Assembly (NCBI GenBank): GCA_004299235.1
Contig: SCQL01000031.1
Coordinates: forward strand, 62,001-126,000
DNA length: 64,000 nt
Direction: 5' to 3'
Source of the DNA: a bacterium
Lineage (GTDB): Bacteria > Chloroflexota > Dormibacteria > Dormibacterales > Dormibacteraceae
Shown: positions 51,393 through 61,031 of the stretch, one piece after another
Numbering within the stretch: position 1 is the stretch's first letter
Layout of the letters: each line of letters starts with the position of its first letter
The notes under the pieces: model-generated
Databases searched by the model: none
Seen by the model: only the letters and a program-made list of their open reading frames with translations
What the model was told of the DNA's origin: nothing
Position numbers and translations under genes: made by a program

Positions 51393-53036
51393 TCAGACGC
51401 TTGCCTCCTCGGCGCCGGGGCTCTTGCCAAGCGCGACCGGCTCGACGCCCGCGCGCGCTCGCCGGCCGATCTTGGTCTGCGGCGCTGCGACGAGGTAGTA
51501 AGCGGCGCCGATGACGATGATCGCCACCATCACCAGCAGCGTCATCCAGTCGTAGTTGAAGAGCACGCCCTTGGGACTGTTGATCCCGGTCGGCAGGAGG
51601 ATGTTGAGGAGCATCACGGACCCGTAGACGAGCCCGCCGATGGTCACCGGGTAGGCCCATCTGCCGAGCCGGAAGGCTCCCTCCGGAACCCAGCCGCGCA
51701 GCCGCGCGACCAGCGAGCCGACCACGATGAGCATGAACGAGAGATAGATCCCGGAGACGCCGAAGGAGACGAGCAGGGTGAGCGCGTTGACGTTGGCCGG
51801 GATGGTGACGAAGCCGAGCTGGATATTGTTGGCCGGAGTGAAGTGCGCCAGCAGGGCGAACAGGGTGGGGATGACCGCCGCCAGCAGAATGGCGTTGACG
51901 GGGGTCTTGAAGCGGGTCGAGACCTTGCGAATTGCGCTGCTCCCGGGGAGCGCTCCGTCCCGCGCGTAGGAGAAGGCGACCCGCGCCGCTGCGCCCTGTA
52001 CGGCGGTGCCGCAACTGAAGAACGCGAGGCAGACCAGGACCAGGATGACGGCCTGGAGGCCCGGGCTTGAGATGTTGGCGCTGATGATGTACGGGACTCC
52101 ACCGGCAAAGGAAGCCGCCTGCGCAAACTCCTTGGACCCGCTCGGAATGGCGAGGATGAGGGCCGCCACGAGCACAAAGCTGGCGGCACCACCGACAAGC
52201 AGCGAGCTGAGGATCGCTCGCGGCACCCGCTTGGAGGCATTCACCACCTCTTCCGCCACGTCGCCGGCCGATTCGAAGCCGTAGAAGATGTAGACGTGGG
52301 CGAGGACCGCGACGAGGGCGGCGCCCAGCCACCAGTTGCCGCCGAAGTCGACCTGAAGGGGGTTGGTCTGGGCGACCTCCGTGCCCTGGGTCGCAAACAG
52401 AAAGCTCAGCCCATGGTGGAAACCCACGACGGCGAGCAGGACGGCGATGCCGATAGTCCCCAGGATCTCAACGTAAACGCCGATCTTCGAAATGATGCCA
52501 AGGAGATGGACGCCGATGATGTTGAAGAAGGTCTGGATCGCGATCAACACCAGCGTGAAGAGCAGGACCATGTTGGGGTCCACGGGGTTGATGTTGGTGT
52601 GGAAGTACTGGTTGATGAGAGGTGCTGCGTAGAACACGATGCCGGTATCGACGGAGGCGACCGTAATGATGAGCGCCCAGCCGTAAATCCAGCCCACCCA
52701 CCAGCCATAACCGGGACCGACCAGGTTCTTCCCCCACTGGAAGAGAGCACCCGCGATCGGGTAGTGGCTCCCCAACTCGGCGAAGACTAGGGCCACGAGC
52801 AACTGGCCGCCGACCACGACCGGCATCAGCCACAGGTAGCGCGGACCGGCGCTGCCGATTCCCAGCACGAACAGTGAATAGATGCCGACCATCGGCGACA
52901 GATAGGAGAAGGCGATGGCGAAGTTCTCGAACAGGCTGAGTGCTCGGCTCAGCTCCTGCTTGTAGCCGAACTGCGCCAACCGCGCGGCATCCGCATCGGC
53001 CGGCATCCGTTGCTGCGTCGTTCCCGAACTCATCAC
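51393..53036 (-). CDS. APC-family amino acid/amine permease
   Basis: This 547-aa protein has about 12 to 14 hydrophobic segments. The APC-type start is FGYKQELSRALSLFENFAIAFSYLSPMVGIYS, with AELGSHYPIAGALFQWGKNLVGPGYGWWVGWIYGW near helix 3. A conserved FYGFESAGDVAEEV follows later. It likely imports amino acids or polyamines such as the substrate of the adjacent amine oxidase, whose gene follows after 61 bases. Confidence 0.9.
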   Translation of the reverse strand: MMSSGTTQQRMPADADAARLAQFGYKQELSRALSLFENFAIAFSYLSPMVGIYSLFVLGIGSAGPRYLWLMPVVVGGQLLVALVFAELGSHYPIAGALFQWGKNLVGPGYGWWVGWIYGWALIITVASVDTGIVFYAAPLINQYFHTNINPVDPNMVLLFTLVLIAIQTFFNIIGVHLLGIISKIGVYVEILGTIGIAVLLAVVGFHHGLSFLFATQGTEVAQTNPLQVDFGGNWWLGAALVAVLAHVYIFYGFESAGDVAEEVVNASKRVPRAILSSLLVGGAASFVLVAALILAIPSGSKEFAQAASFAGGVPYIISANISSPGLQAVILVLVCLAFFSCGTAVQGAAARVAFSYARDGALPGSSAIRKVSTRFKTPVNAILLAAVIPTLFALLAHFTPANNIQLGFVTIPANVNALTLLVSFGVSGIYLSFMLIVVGSLVARLRGWVPEGAFRLGRWAYPVTIGGLVYGSVMLLNILLPTGINSPKGVLFNYDWMTLLVMVAIIVIGAAYYLVAAPQTKIGRRARAGVEPVALGKSPGAEEASV

Positions 53037-53312
53037 ACCTCTCCCATTTCCGTTCCGTCAGCGATCCGGTGGCCCGGCAACCTCGCCCCAACCAGGGGTG
53101 TTTTGGAGGAGAGGAAACCCGATGCGCGAGTCCAGATGCGATATGCCCGCAACCCGGAGTGGGCCCACGAACGTGACGCTACAGTCGAGCGCCTTTGGGA
53201 GCTATGGCCACAAGGAGCAGAGTTTTGGCTCGCTCTTGCATGTCAGAAACAAAGAGGGCGCACGCAGGTCATGTCGGTGGCGCCCCGCATGTCACCGATC
53301 CGGATACGTTCG

Positions 53313-54920
53313 TCAGGGCCGGACTCCGTTCGGAGCCGCCAGCAGTTGGACCGCCAACTGCAGGCGAAAGCGGACCTCCGGGTCGCGGAGGTCGAGGCCG
53401 GTGAGAGCGGAGGCACGCTCGAGCCTGTAGCGGAGGGTGTTCGGATGCACGTGAAGAGCCGCGGCGGCGCGGTTTCGCAGGAATCCGTATCGGGCATAGC
53501 AGAGCAGGCTGTGCTCGAGCACCGCGCCACCGCGAGTGCTGCGGATCCGATCGAGCAGCTGATCGAGGAAGTCTTGCCTGGCCTCCCTGTCGCCGTCCAG
53601 AACCCGCGGGATCAGCATGTCGTCGTAGCGCCGGATTTCGCCGGGGACCGCGTACGGGACCACGGACTGCGCCTCGCGATAGCTGCGCGGTACTCCTCCC
53701 GCACCGGGATGGGCACGTCCAAGCACCATCGCCAGGCCGGGACCGGACACGTAATCCCAAACCTTGACCGGCTCGGCCGCCTCAGGCAGCAGGCAGATGA
53801 CCTGGCTCAGCTGAGACGAGGTGACCGCCATGGCTTTCAGTTGGGACAGCCGATGTCGAAGCCGGTCAGCCAGACGGTCACGCCGGATCACACCCTCCCT
53901 GGACAGCGGCAGCGGCTCGTCGAGCACGATGAGGGCGACCCGGTGGCTCTCTTCGGGGTCGAATCCGAGGAGCCGTGCGCGCTCGAGGTTCGGGGCCGTG
54001 GGCTCGAAGCGGCCGTCCAGAAGCGCGTCGAGAAAGGTCGCTCCGAGCCGTCCCTCCAACGCGGCCAGATGGCGCTGGTTGGCGATGTGCAGCGCTGCCA
54101 CCAGCGCGGCATGCTCCGCGGCCCGGAGGTCGAGCTCGCTCAGCTGGCGCTCGCCCTCCACCATCCAGACGGCGCCGACGAACTCGCTCTTGAGCCAGAT
54201 GGGACACGCCACCCTGCTGCTGAAGCCCATCGAGGGCACGGCGGGAACCCGCATCGGGCCGGCACTGTTACGGAGGGCACTGAGGTGGCCGAGCTCGCGG
54301 AGCTGCGTCAGCACCTCTGGCGGCGTCTTGCCCTGATCGATGGTCGCGCGGCGGACCGGGTCGAGGTCCTCGCCTGAGTTCCAGAATCCAAGCAGGTTGG
54401 AGTCCGAATCCTCGAAGGTGACCGCGTGCTGGATCAGGTTACCCAGCGTGCGGGCCAGGTCTTGAAGGCTCTCCGCCTCGAGGGCGGCACGGGTCAGCTC
54501 GCGATGGATGACGTCCCCTTGCTCAATGACCTTGAACTGCTCGGCCACGATGGCCCCGTTCAGCTCCTCGGTGATCTTCGCAAAAGGAATCTCCCATGGG
54601 ATCTCCAGGAGGGGAAGGCCCGCCCGCTCGGCCTCTCTAATGACGGCGGGAGGAAAATGCTCGAAGTACTTGGGGACCGCCAACCCCACCGCCACCACGC
54701 CCCGATCGACAAGGCTCCTGACCAGTGATCGCTGCTGGTCCGCCTCGCGAGGCCAGGCATAGCCGGTGGTCAGCAGCACCTGCCCGGTACCGAGCCACGG
54801 CGCGGGGTCGGGAATCTCGACCACATGAATCCAGCGGACGTCGCCGTCGAGCCTGTTCCCGGCGACGACCAAGCTGGCCTGCCCCAGGCATTTCAGCTTC
54901 AGGGCCTCGCAGAGTCTCAT
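53313..54920 (-). CDS. PucR-family transcription regulator
   Basis: This 535-aa regulator has the N-terminal PucR domain (EALKLKCLGQASLVVAGNRLDGDVRWIHVVEIPDPAPWLGTGQVLLTTG), a GGDEF-like or GAF-like middle, and the C-terminal HTH_30 (SLLCYARYGFLRNRAAAALHVHPNTLRYRLERASALTGLDLRDPEVRFRLQLA). PucR activates purine catabolism in Bacillus, and relatives control amine and hydantoin use. It is followed by the APC permease and amine oxidase genes. The 276 bases at 53037-53312 hold no gene that I can support. Confidence 0.9.
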   Translation of the reverse strand: MRLCEALKLKCLGQASLVVAGNRLDGDVRWIHVVEIPDPAPWLGTGQVLLTTGYAWPREADQQRSLVRSLVDRGVVAVGLAVPKYFEHFPPAVIREAERAGLPLLEIPWEIPFAKITEELNGAIVAEQFKVIEQGDVIHRELTRAALEAESLQDLARTLGNLIQHAVTFEDSDSNLLGFWNSGEDLDPVRRATIDQGKTPPEVLTQLRELGHLSALRNSAGPMRVPAVPSMGFSSRVACPIWLKSEFVGAVWMVEGERQLSELDLRAAEHAALVAALHIANQRHLAALEGRLGATFLDALLDGRFEPTAPNLERARLLGFDPEESHRVALIVLDEPLPLSREGVIRRDRLADRLRHRLSQLKAMAVTSSQLSQVICLLPEAAEPVKVWDYVSGPGLAMVLGRAHPGAGGVPRSYREAQSVVPYAVPGEIRRYDDMLIPRVLDGDREARQDFLDQLLDRIRSTRGGAVLEHSLLCYARYGFLRNRAAAALHVHPNTLRYRLERASALTGLDLRDPEVRFRLQLAVQLLAAPNGVRP

Positions 54921-55383
54921 CCGGTTGTCACTCCCCCGGTCCGCTCACGATCGCCAGCTTCTCGCCTTACAGCGGACCCGGCCGTGGCGATGAGCGATCA
55001 CCATGTTGTGCATTCCTGCGGTTACCCACCCTATTTGGAGCCCCACTCTAACCCGTCGCGGTTTGGTGCTCACTCCACTCCCCGGCTTGCTCGATGGCCG
55101 GCGGTGAGATGGGGGTATCGGGGAGTTTCACTTTGGCGCTGTATGGATCAACTGCGCCGCCAGTAAGAGGCCTGCTTGTGACTCATTGCGCGCCCGGAAC
55201 CGTGGCAGGTCGAGTGCAACGCCTCGCCAGTGGGCTCGCCAACAAGCACGTCGGCGCAGGTCCTCCGCGCCGAGCATCCGCTGGAGTACGCGGGGGGACA
55301 TACGCGGCGACCATGGCTCGCTAATCCTGACCGCCCCGAGTTGAAGCTTGCTGAGCTGGATCGGGGCGCCACCCTGGCCCTGT
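54921..55383. other. 463-bp gene-free stretch
   Basis: This stretch lies between the pucR start and the 3' end of the next operon. It has short open frames on both strands, none with family-like sequence or a good ribosome site. It must carry the pucR promoter and may carry the 3' end of the operon transcript. Otherwise I see nothing in it. Confidence 0.5.
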
Positions 55384-56391
55384 TCAGCTCGAAATGTCCG
55401 ATTTTTTTGCATGGTCGGTCTCAGGCCAGTTCCATGTCTGCGTTGGCGCGAAGCGTTCCAGCCAGAACCGTGCGATCGCTGTGCTGGTGGTCACCCACGC
55501 ATCACCTTGATCCCTAACGTGCGCCAAGAAGTGGTCGAGCGCCAACGCGCGGCCCGGCCTGCCTGTTATTCGAGCATGGAGACCGACCGACATCATGCGT
55601 GGTTTTCGCCGACTCTCAGCATGGAGCACGTCGAACTCGTCGATGCAGTACTGGGCAAAGTCGCGAGCAGTAAACAGCGTGCCTTGCCAGAACCGCCAAT
55701 CGTTGGACGTCAATGTATAAGGAACGACCAGGAAGGGTCGCCCCAGTACCGGCTGGAAATACGGGAGGTCATCATTCGATGCGCCGCTGTCGAACAAGAA
55801 ACCTTCCTCGGCAAGGATGCGCCTGGTGATCAGCGTCTGCGGGCCGCGTGTGAACCAGCCCGCTATTCGCTGGCCAGTGGTCCGTCTAATTGATTCGACG
55901 GCCTGCCGGATGTCGGCTCGCTCGCTATCCTCCGCCATGGTGAAATGTGATATCCAGCGATAGCCGTGTCCCACCATGTCGTAGCCTCGCCGCACCATGG
56001 CCTCAGTCGCCAGGGGATTTCGTTCTAGGGCTAACGCCGACGCAAACACGGTCGCTCGGGCTTCGTACTTGTCCAGGATATCCATGAGCCGCCAAACCCC
56101 AACCCGGCTCCCATATTCGTACTGGGACTCGATCATCACCTGACGCTCGCCGGGCCGGGTTGGGAACCTCCCGAGTTCGCCTAATGGTTCGACCTCCGCA
56201 TCGCCATCCAGCGGATTGGGCTCCGCACCCTCCTCATAGTTAATGACTATGTTCACAGCCATCCTGGAACCGCCCGGCCACTCGAAATCGGGGGGCCTGT
56301 CGCCATATCCGACCCAGTCGCGTGGCATCTCGTCATGCTCAGTGGTCACGTTCTGGCCTTCGTACCCGGGTGCCGCAGCGGCGAAATCCAT
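55384..56391 (-). CDS. PuuE-like polysaccharide deacetylase-fold hydrolase
   Basis: This 335-aa protein has PRDWVGYGDRPPDFEWPGGSRMAVNIVINYEEGAEPNPLDGD, the start seen in PuuE allantoinases and cyclic-imide-type members of the polysaccharide deacetylase family. It also has SQYEYGSRVGVWRLMDIL, MVGHGYRWISHF and GWFTRGPQTLITRRIL. A cofactor-independent hydrolysis of a ureide or cyclic amide is likely. It is the last gene of the ECF-transporter operon. GTG codons downstream of ATG 56391 may be the real start, as the first 18 residues are not conserved. Confidence 0.85.
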   Translation of the reverse strand: MDFAAAAPGYEGQNVTTEHDEMPRDWVGYGDRPPDFEWPGGSRMAVNIVINYEEGAEPNPLDGDAEVEPLGELGRFPTRPGERQVMIESQYEYGSRVGVWRLMDILDKYEARATVFASALALERNPLATEAMVRRGYDMVGHGYRWISHFTMAEDSERADIRQAVESIRRTTGQRIAGWFTRGPQTLITRRILAEEGFLFDSGASNDDLPYFQPVLGRPFLVVPYTLTSNDWRFWQGTLFTARDFAQYCIDEFDVLHAESRRKPRMMSVGLHARITGRPGRALALDHFLAHVRDQGDAWVTTSTAIARFWLERFAPTQTWNWPETDHAKKSDISS

Positions 56392-56427
56392 TTAATCGCC
56401 AACCGCGGCGGGAAGACAGTCATCCAC

Positions 56428-57153
56428 TCATCTCGCGGCAACCCCAACGGGTGCAACCGGTGGAGGCACCTCGCCTTCGAACGATTCGTCGAGGATATCG
56501 GCCGTAGTTTTAACCAGAGCGAAGTTGTGATCCATGTCGCGAATTGATTCTTCATGCAACTCGGGTTTGAAGGCCGCGCATCCGTCCTCGACGAGATAGG
56601 TTAGATATCCCAGGTCTCCAGCCGTCCGCACAGTGCTCTCTACGCAGCCGTTCGTGGCCACTCCGGAGATGACGAGGCTACTGATGGCCATGTTGCGCAG
56701 CACTTGGTCCAGATTGGTCGAGCTGAAGGCGCCAGAGGTCGTTTTGTCGATTACGACATCGCCCGGCTCAGGCGCGATCTCAGCCAAGATCTGGGCTTCT
56801 TTCGAATCAGGTGGTGCTAGCAGGTTGAACTGCTTATATCTCCATGACGTATCGGACCCGTCCGATCGACGGCTGCCGATCCTGACATAGATGACCGGCT
56901 GCGGCAGTTCACGGAATCGCCCCGCGAGTCGACCGATGTTGGGGAGCACCAGCTTGGCCAGGCGATCGAAGTAGTAATTCAACGTTGCAAACGTGCCGGC
57001 CTCCTTGGCCTTCAATCCGTACCCGTAGTCCGGATGGGCGTCTATGTACTGCATGTCAATGATCAGGAGAGCCACATGCTGCCAATCGACCTTGAAGTCC
57101 GGAAGCCTGCCCCGCAGGTCACGCGCCACTTGAATGTCTGCCGAATACCGCAT
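56428..57153 (-). CDS. Isochorismatase-family amidohydrolase
   Basis: This 241-aa protein has the cysteine hydrolase triad: Asp in HVALLIIDMQ, Lys in VVIDKTTSGAFSSTNLD, and Cys in ISGVATNGCVESTVRTAGDLGY. Relatives include ureidoacrylate amidohydrolase RutB and N-carbamoylsarcosine amidase. The PuuE-like neighbour fits cleavage of a carbamoyl or ureido product. ATG 57153 follows an AGGAGG site. Confidence 0.9.
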   Translation of the reverse strand: MRYSADIQVARDLRGRLPDFKVDWQHVALLIIDMQYIDAHPDYGYGLKAKEAGTFATLNYYFDRLAKLVLPNIGRLAGRFRELPQPVIYVRIGSRRSDGSDTSWRYKQFNLLAPPDSKEAQILAEIAPEPGDVVIDKTTSGAFSSTNLDQVLRNMAISSLVISGVATNGCVESTVRTAGDLGYLTYLVEDGCAAFKPELHEESIRDMDHNFALVKTTADILDESFEGEVPPPVAPVGVAAR

Positions 57154-57170
57154 CAACGTATCCTCCTGCC

Positions 57171-58190
57171 TTAAGCGACTCGAGCGTCCCATGTCTCTAA
57201 GCGAGACACCACATGGTTAATCGCTTGATCGTCCGCGGAGTAATGGGTGACCAAACGCAGAGTCAGGTCATCGCCCATGCCCACAAGAATCCCGGTTTCA
57301 GCAAGGCTGTCCCGGAGTCGCATGGCCTTCTGCGCTGACCCAAAGCGAGCCAGCACGATGTTGGTTTGGGGCTCGGCCGTAGTGCAGCCGTCAATCCGCG
57401 CCAGTGCGGCCGCAAGCCGTTTGGCCGCAGCGTGATCGCGCCTGATCACGGCGCGGGGGGTCTGGAGCGCCACACGGCCGGCCGCAGCCATGTGGCCCGG
57501 CTTACGCCAGAATCCTCCCAGACGGATCCGCACATTGTGGGCTTGCTCGATAAACTCGCTGGAGCCAGCCAGAATCGCTCCCACAGGCGCACCTAACGCC
57601 TTGTTCAGCGACAGGGTCACCGAGTCAGCAGGGGACGACAGATGAGCCACTGGCACGTCCAGGTGTACGGCGGCATTCACGAGACGCGCGCCATCAACGT
57701 GAAGCGAGGCGCCATACAGCCGCACAATGACGGCATACTCCTCCACGTGCTGCACGTCAGTCACCGTGCCACCCCCGCGCGTGTGTGTGTTTTCAATCCA
57801 GAGAAGTTGCGGTAGCCTCCTGGTCTGAGCAAAGCAAGCTCGAATTTCCTGAGGTTGCAGCACGCCGTCAAGGCAATTTATTGCTCGCGGCATGGCGCCA
57901 GCCACGGCGGCCGGGCCCCCGCCTTCGGCGACGAGTACATGGCTGTTCGAGGCCACGATGAACTCTTCGCCGGGTCGCAAGTGGACGGCAAGCGCTACCT
58001 GATTCGCCATCGTGGCCGTGGGCAAGAAGATGGCCGCCTCATGGCCCAGCAACACCGCTGCCTCCCGCTCCAGCCGCGCCGACTCGGGATCATCCCCGAA
58101 GACGTATGAGCCGATCTCAGCGTCTGCCATCCTGGCGAGCATCAGCGCGGTTGGTCGAGTAGCGGTATCGCTGCGAAGATCGATGGTCAT
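57171..58190 (-). CDS. Beta-eliminating lyase/threonine aldolase-like PLP enzyme
   Basis: This 339-aa protein begins MTIDLRSDTATRPTALMLARM, as threonine aldolases do (IDLRSDTxTxPT). It continues GSYVFGDDPESARLEREAAVLLG and has the PLP lysine in SLNKALGAPVGAIL. The family cleaves beta-hydroxy amino acids to glycine and an aldehyde or carries out related eliminations. It shares one base with the M24 gene stop upstream. Confidence 0.9.
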   Translation of the reverse strand: MTIDLRSDTATRPTALMLARMADAEIGSYVFGDDPESARLEREAAVLLGHEAAIFLPTATMANQVALAVHLRPGEEFIVASNSHVLVAEGGGPAAVAGAMPRAINCLDGVLQPQEIRACFAQTRRLPQLLWIENTHTRGGGTVTDVQHVEEYAVIVRLYGASLHVDGARLVNAAVHLDVPVAHLSSPADSVTLSLNKALGAPVGAILAGSSEFIEQAHNVRIRLGGFWRKPGHMAAAGRVALQTPRAVIRRDHAAAKRLAAALARIDGCTTAEPQTNIVLARFGSAQKAMRLRDSLAETGILVGMGDDLTLRLVTHYSADDQAINHVVSRLETWDARVA

Positions 58191-59371
58191 CAACGTTCTA
58201 GCGCCTCGGAGTAGGGGACATCTGAGCTCAGCACAACGCATCCCGTATCGGTTACCAGCACGGCATCTTCAACCTGCACACCACCCGATTCCGGACGATC
58301 GAAGACATGGATCCGCGGTTCAAGACACATGACCATGTTTGGCTTCACGGCCTCGTGTACTCCAGGACCCACTAAAGGCGCGCCATGGAGGCCAAAGCCG
58401 ATTTGATGACCAGTCGCCCAGCGCGAACCGTATTTCGACCAGGCTGATGCGTTGTAGCTACGTCGCGCTGCGCCGTCTATCTCGGCACAGGTGGCACCGG
58501 GACGTACAGCTTCGATGGCAGCTCGAAGGGCCGCCTTGACGGTGCGGTACATGTCTTGCTGCTGCGCAGTCGCTTCTCCGGACGACAGCACCGTCCTAGC
58601 GGTATCGGCCGTATAGCCATTGACGACCGCGGTTGCATCCAAGATGACGAGTTCCCGCTCACCGATCACGCGTTCAGTGGCGACCCGCTCAAAGATGGCG
58701 GCGTTTGGCCCGGACGCGACCATCGTGATCGCCGGCGTCATCTCGTTGCCGGCCCGGCGCATCGCTGCCTCTATTTCTGCTGCAACGTCGATCTCGCGAG
58801 TCTTCGGAACCACTGTGGCAATGCCCGCTCGGATGCCAATGGCCAATACGTCATAGGCCCTCCGGATACAGTCCACCTCCAAAGGGTGCTTGTCCGCGCT
58901 GACCTGCTCCCACATCGCCTCTGCGGATCGCAGCTCGAGGTGAGGGGCCAGCTCACGAAGCCTCACGTCCAGCGCAGCGGGCAAGAGATCGTAGCCCACC
59001 CGCTTAGCCGCCAACCCGTAGTCAGTCAACATATCGACGATGACCGGAGCCCATTCGTCAACTCGACCACTGACACGGCGTGTGTCTTCAAGGAACGAGG
59101 TGAGCGGCAGGCGATAGTCGTCGGAGCCGGAGCTATAGGCAAGGGCATGCCGCCCGCGCCTGTCCATGAGTAAGCAGTACTCAATGTCGAGAAAACGCCG
59201 AAAGCCCTTGACATAGAAGTCGGTGGCGTAACGGATGGCCTCCGGTTTGAAAACCAGCACTCCATCCAGTCCAGCCGACTCCAATGCCCGCAGAAGCTTG
59301 TCACCCTTGACCCGACGCACGGCGTCACCCGGGTAGAAGATTGGGCGGGGTGCTCCGATCCGTGTGGTCAC
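58190..59371 (-). CDS. M24-family hydrolase (creatinase/Xaa-Pro peptidase fold)
   Basis: This 393-aa protein has a creatinase-type N-domain (LESAGLDGVLVFKPEAIRYATDFYVKGF) and a pita-bread domain with the five metal ligands: Asp and Asp in LDATAVVNGYTADTARTV, His in WATGHQIGFGLHG, Glu in CLEPRI, and Glu in GVQVEDAV. It may hydrolyse a C-N bond as creatinase or ectoine hydrolase do, or a dipeptide. GTG 59371 is preferred because AGGAGG lies seven bases upstream; ATG 59392 overlaps the ecfT stop. Confidence 0.87.
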   Translation of the reverse strand: MTTRIGAPRPIFYPGDAVRRVKGDKLLRALESAGLDGVLVFKPEAIRYATDFYVKGFRRFLDIEYCLLMDRRGRHALAYSSGSDDYRLPLTSFLEDTRRVSGRVDEWAPVIVDMLTDYGLAAKRVGYDLLPAALDVRLRELAPHLELRSAEAMWEQVSADKHPLEVDCIRRAYDVLAIGIRAGIATVVPKTREIDVAAEIEAAMRRAGNEMTPAITMVASGPNAAIFERVATERVIGERELVILDATAVVNGYTADTARTVLSSGEATAQQQDMYRTVKAALRAAIEAVRPGATCAEIDGAARRSYNASAWSKYGSRWATGHQIGFGLHGAPLVGPGVHEAVKPNMVMCLEPRIHVFDRPESGGVQVEDAVLVTDTGCVVLSSDVPYSEALER

Positions 59372-59391
59372 ATCAGCACCTCCTCCGCGCA

Positions 59392-60159
59392 TCAATGGAC
59401 TACCACCAGTAATAGCGTCGCAGCAGCCACGCTGGCGACTGAAGTCGCAACATCTCGACGCAGGAACGGCAGCAATCGCAGGCGTGTGCGATGGTTAGCG
59501 CCATCCCAACCGCGCAGTTCCATGGCTAACGCAATGTTCAAACTCTTTCTGAACACGCCGATAAGCATCGGCGGCAATAGATTCCACGACAGCTGGAAAA
59601 CAGAGACTGGATTCCAGAAGCTGTACGACTTGCCCCGGATCCGGCTCGCCGAAATCATGTCATTCATCTCTTCTTGAATCAGATTCAAGAATCGCAGGGC
59701 GAATCCCACCATATAGGCCGCCTTGTACGGCACCCCTATCGTCTCCAGCGCGGTCTCTATTTGCGGCGGGGTCGTCGTCATCGAGAAGCTCAGAAAAGCT
59801 AAGAGCATTGCCAAGAGCCGCAGCGCGAGTGTCGCTCCGAAGAGGAGCCCTGCTTGGCCAATCCTGATGAGCCCCAACTGATAGTGAATGCTCCCGGGAG
59901 CGTCACGAATCAGTCCTTGGAAAACGACTACCGCGCCGAAAAATGGCACGAAGAAGGCCACCAGCCTCCAGTACTCCGTTGGGGGCACCTTCGCTCCGAA
60001 CCAAAGGACCAGCACGAGGAGCACGGCCACGATCAGCATCGTGGTGAGCTGCTGAAATCGCAGGACCACGATTAAGGTGCAGACGACCACGACGAATTTG
60101 CTGATCGGGTTGAGACTTTGCAGGAAGCCTGGCCGGAACGCGTACAGAAAGAGATACAT
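59392..60159 (-). CDS. ecfT: ECF transporter transmembrane subunit T
   Basis: This 255-aa protein has five to six hydrophobic segments and the two EcfT coupling motifs with Ala-Arg-Gly or Arg-Gly cores: MISASRIRGKS and MELRGWDG. It starts at ATG 60159, sharing one base with the ATPase stop. It links the S component to the two ATPases. Confidence 0.88.
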   Translation of the reverse strand: MYLFLYAFRPGFLQSLNPISKFVVVVCTLIVVLRFQQLTTMLIVAVLLVLVLWFGAKVPPTEYWRLVAFFVPFFGAVVVFQGLIRDAPGSIHYQLGLIRIGQAGLLFGATLALRLLAMLLAFLSFSMTTTPPQIETALETIGVPYKAAYMVGFALRFLNLIQEEMNDMISASRIRGKSYSFWNPVSVFQLSWNLLPPMLIGVFRKSLNIALAMELRGWDGANHRTRLRLLPFLRRDVATSVASVAAATLLLVVVH

Positions 60160-61031
60160 CAGCCGGCCTGACCCCCGAGCTGCGTGGCCAATAGCGGCCG
60201 TTTGATCTGGTACTCCCTTGTCGCTTCCTCCACCGTCAAACAACAGCGGCCGAACAACTTGAGTGTCAAGCTGGCTATTGGTGGGATCGCCACGGCCGTG
60301 TGCCGGAGAGTATCTGGCTGAGCGAAGACTTCATAAGGTGTCCCGTCGGCCAGAAGTTGGCCATCTGCGAAGGCAATTACTCGGGTGGCGTAAGCCGCGA
60401 CCAGCTCGACGTCATGCGTGATCAGGATTACGGTCGTGCCGTTTTCATTGATGTCCCGCAAGATGGCCATAATGCGGTGAACTCCGGCTGGATCCTGGCC
60501 GGTCGTGGGTTCGTCAATCAGCATGACGGGGGGCCTCATGGCAAGGATGGAGGCGATCGCCAGGCGCTGGCGCAGGCCGCGACTGAGCGTGAACGAGTTC
60601 GACTCCAAATCGGCAGAAAGACCTAACGACGTGGAGGCTGACGCCACGCGGCTCCTCACCTCCTCTAATTCCAACCGCTGATTTCGTGGTCCGAGCGCTA
60701 TCTCATCCTTCACGAAGTCCATGACTATTTGCCGATCAGGGTTCTGATAGACATAGCCCACTCGCTTCGAAAGCTCTATGACTGAAAGCCGGCCCGCATC
60801 GCGTCCGAGGAGGGTTAGCTTCCCGCTGGTAGGCCGGAGCAGGCCGATCAACATCTTCATGAAGGTCGTCTTACCCGAACCGTTGCGCCCGATGATCGCG
60901 ATGAATTCTCCGGCGGCCACAGTCAATGAGATGTTGGCGACCGCTCGTACCGGATTCGGCTCGGGATACGTATAGGTGACCCGGTCGGCGACGATGACGG
61001 GCTCGGTTCTCTGGCTAGGCCCGTCGCTCAC
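60159..61031 (-). CDS. ECF transporter ATPase subunit (A-prime)
   Basis: This 290-aa ABC ATPase has Walker A GRNGSGKTT, the Q-loop YQNPDRQIVMDFVKDEIALGP, signature LSRGLRQRLAIA and Walker B MLIDEPTTGQDP. The signature reads LSRG instead of LSGG, normal for one of the two EcfA copies. It begins with GTG at 61031, immediately after the stop of the second ATPase gene. Confidence 0.92.
   Translation of the reverse strand: MSDGPSQRTEPVIVADRVTYTYPEPNPVRAVANISLTVAAGEFIAIIGRNGSGKTTFMKMLIGLLRPTSGKLTLLGRDAGRLSVIELSKRVGYVYQNPDRQIVMDFVKDEIALGPRNQRLELEEVRSRVASASTSLGLSADLESNSFTLSRGLRQRLAIASILAMRPPVMLIDEPTTGQDPAGVHRIMAILRDINENGTTVILITHDVELVAAYATRVIAFADGQLLADGTPYEVFAQPDTLRHTAVAIPPIASLTLKLFGRCCLTVEEATREYQIKRPLLATQLGGQAG

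Noticed and set aside
55094-55324. 76-codon plus-strand frame in the gene-free stretch
   Set aside because: No ribosome site, no recognisable sequence, and codon pattern unlike its neighbours.
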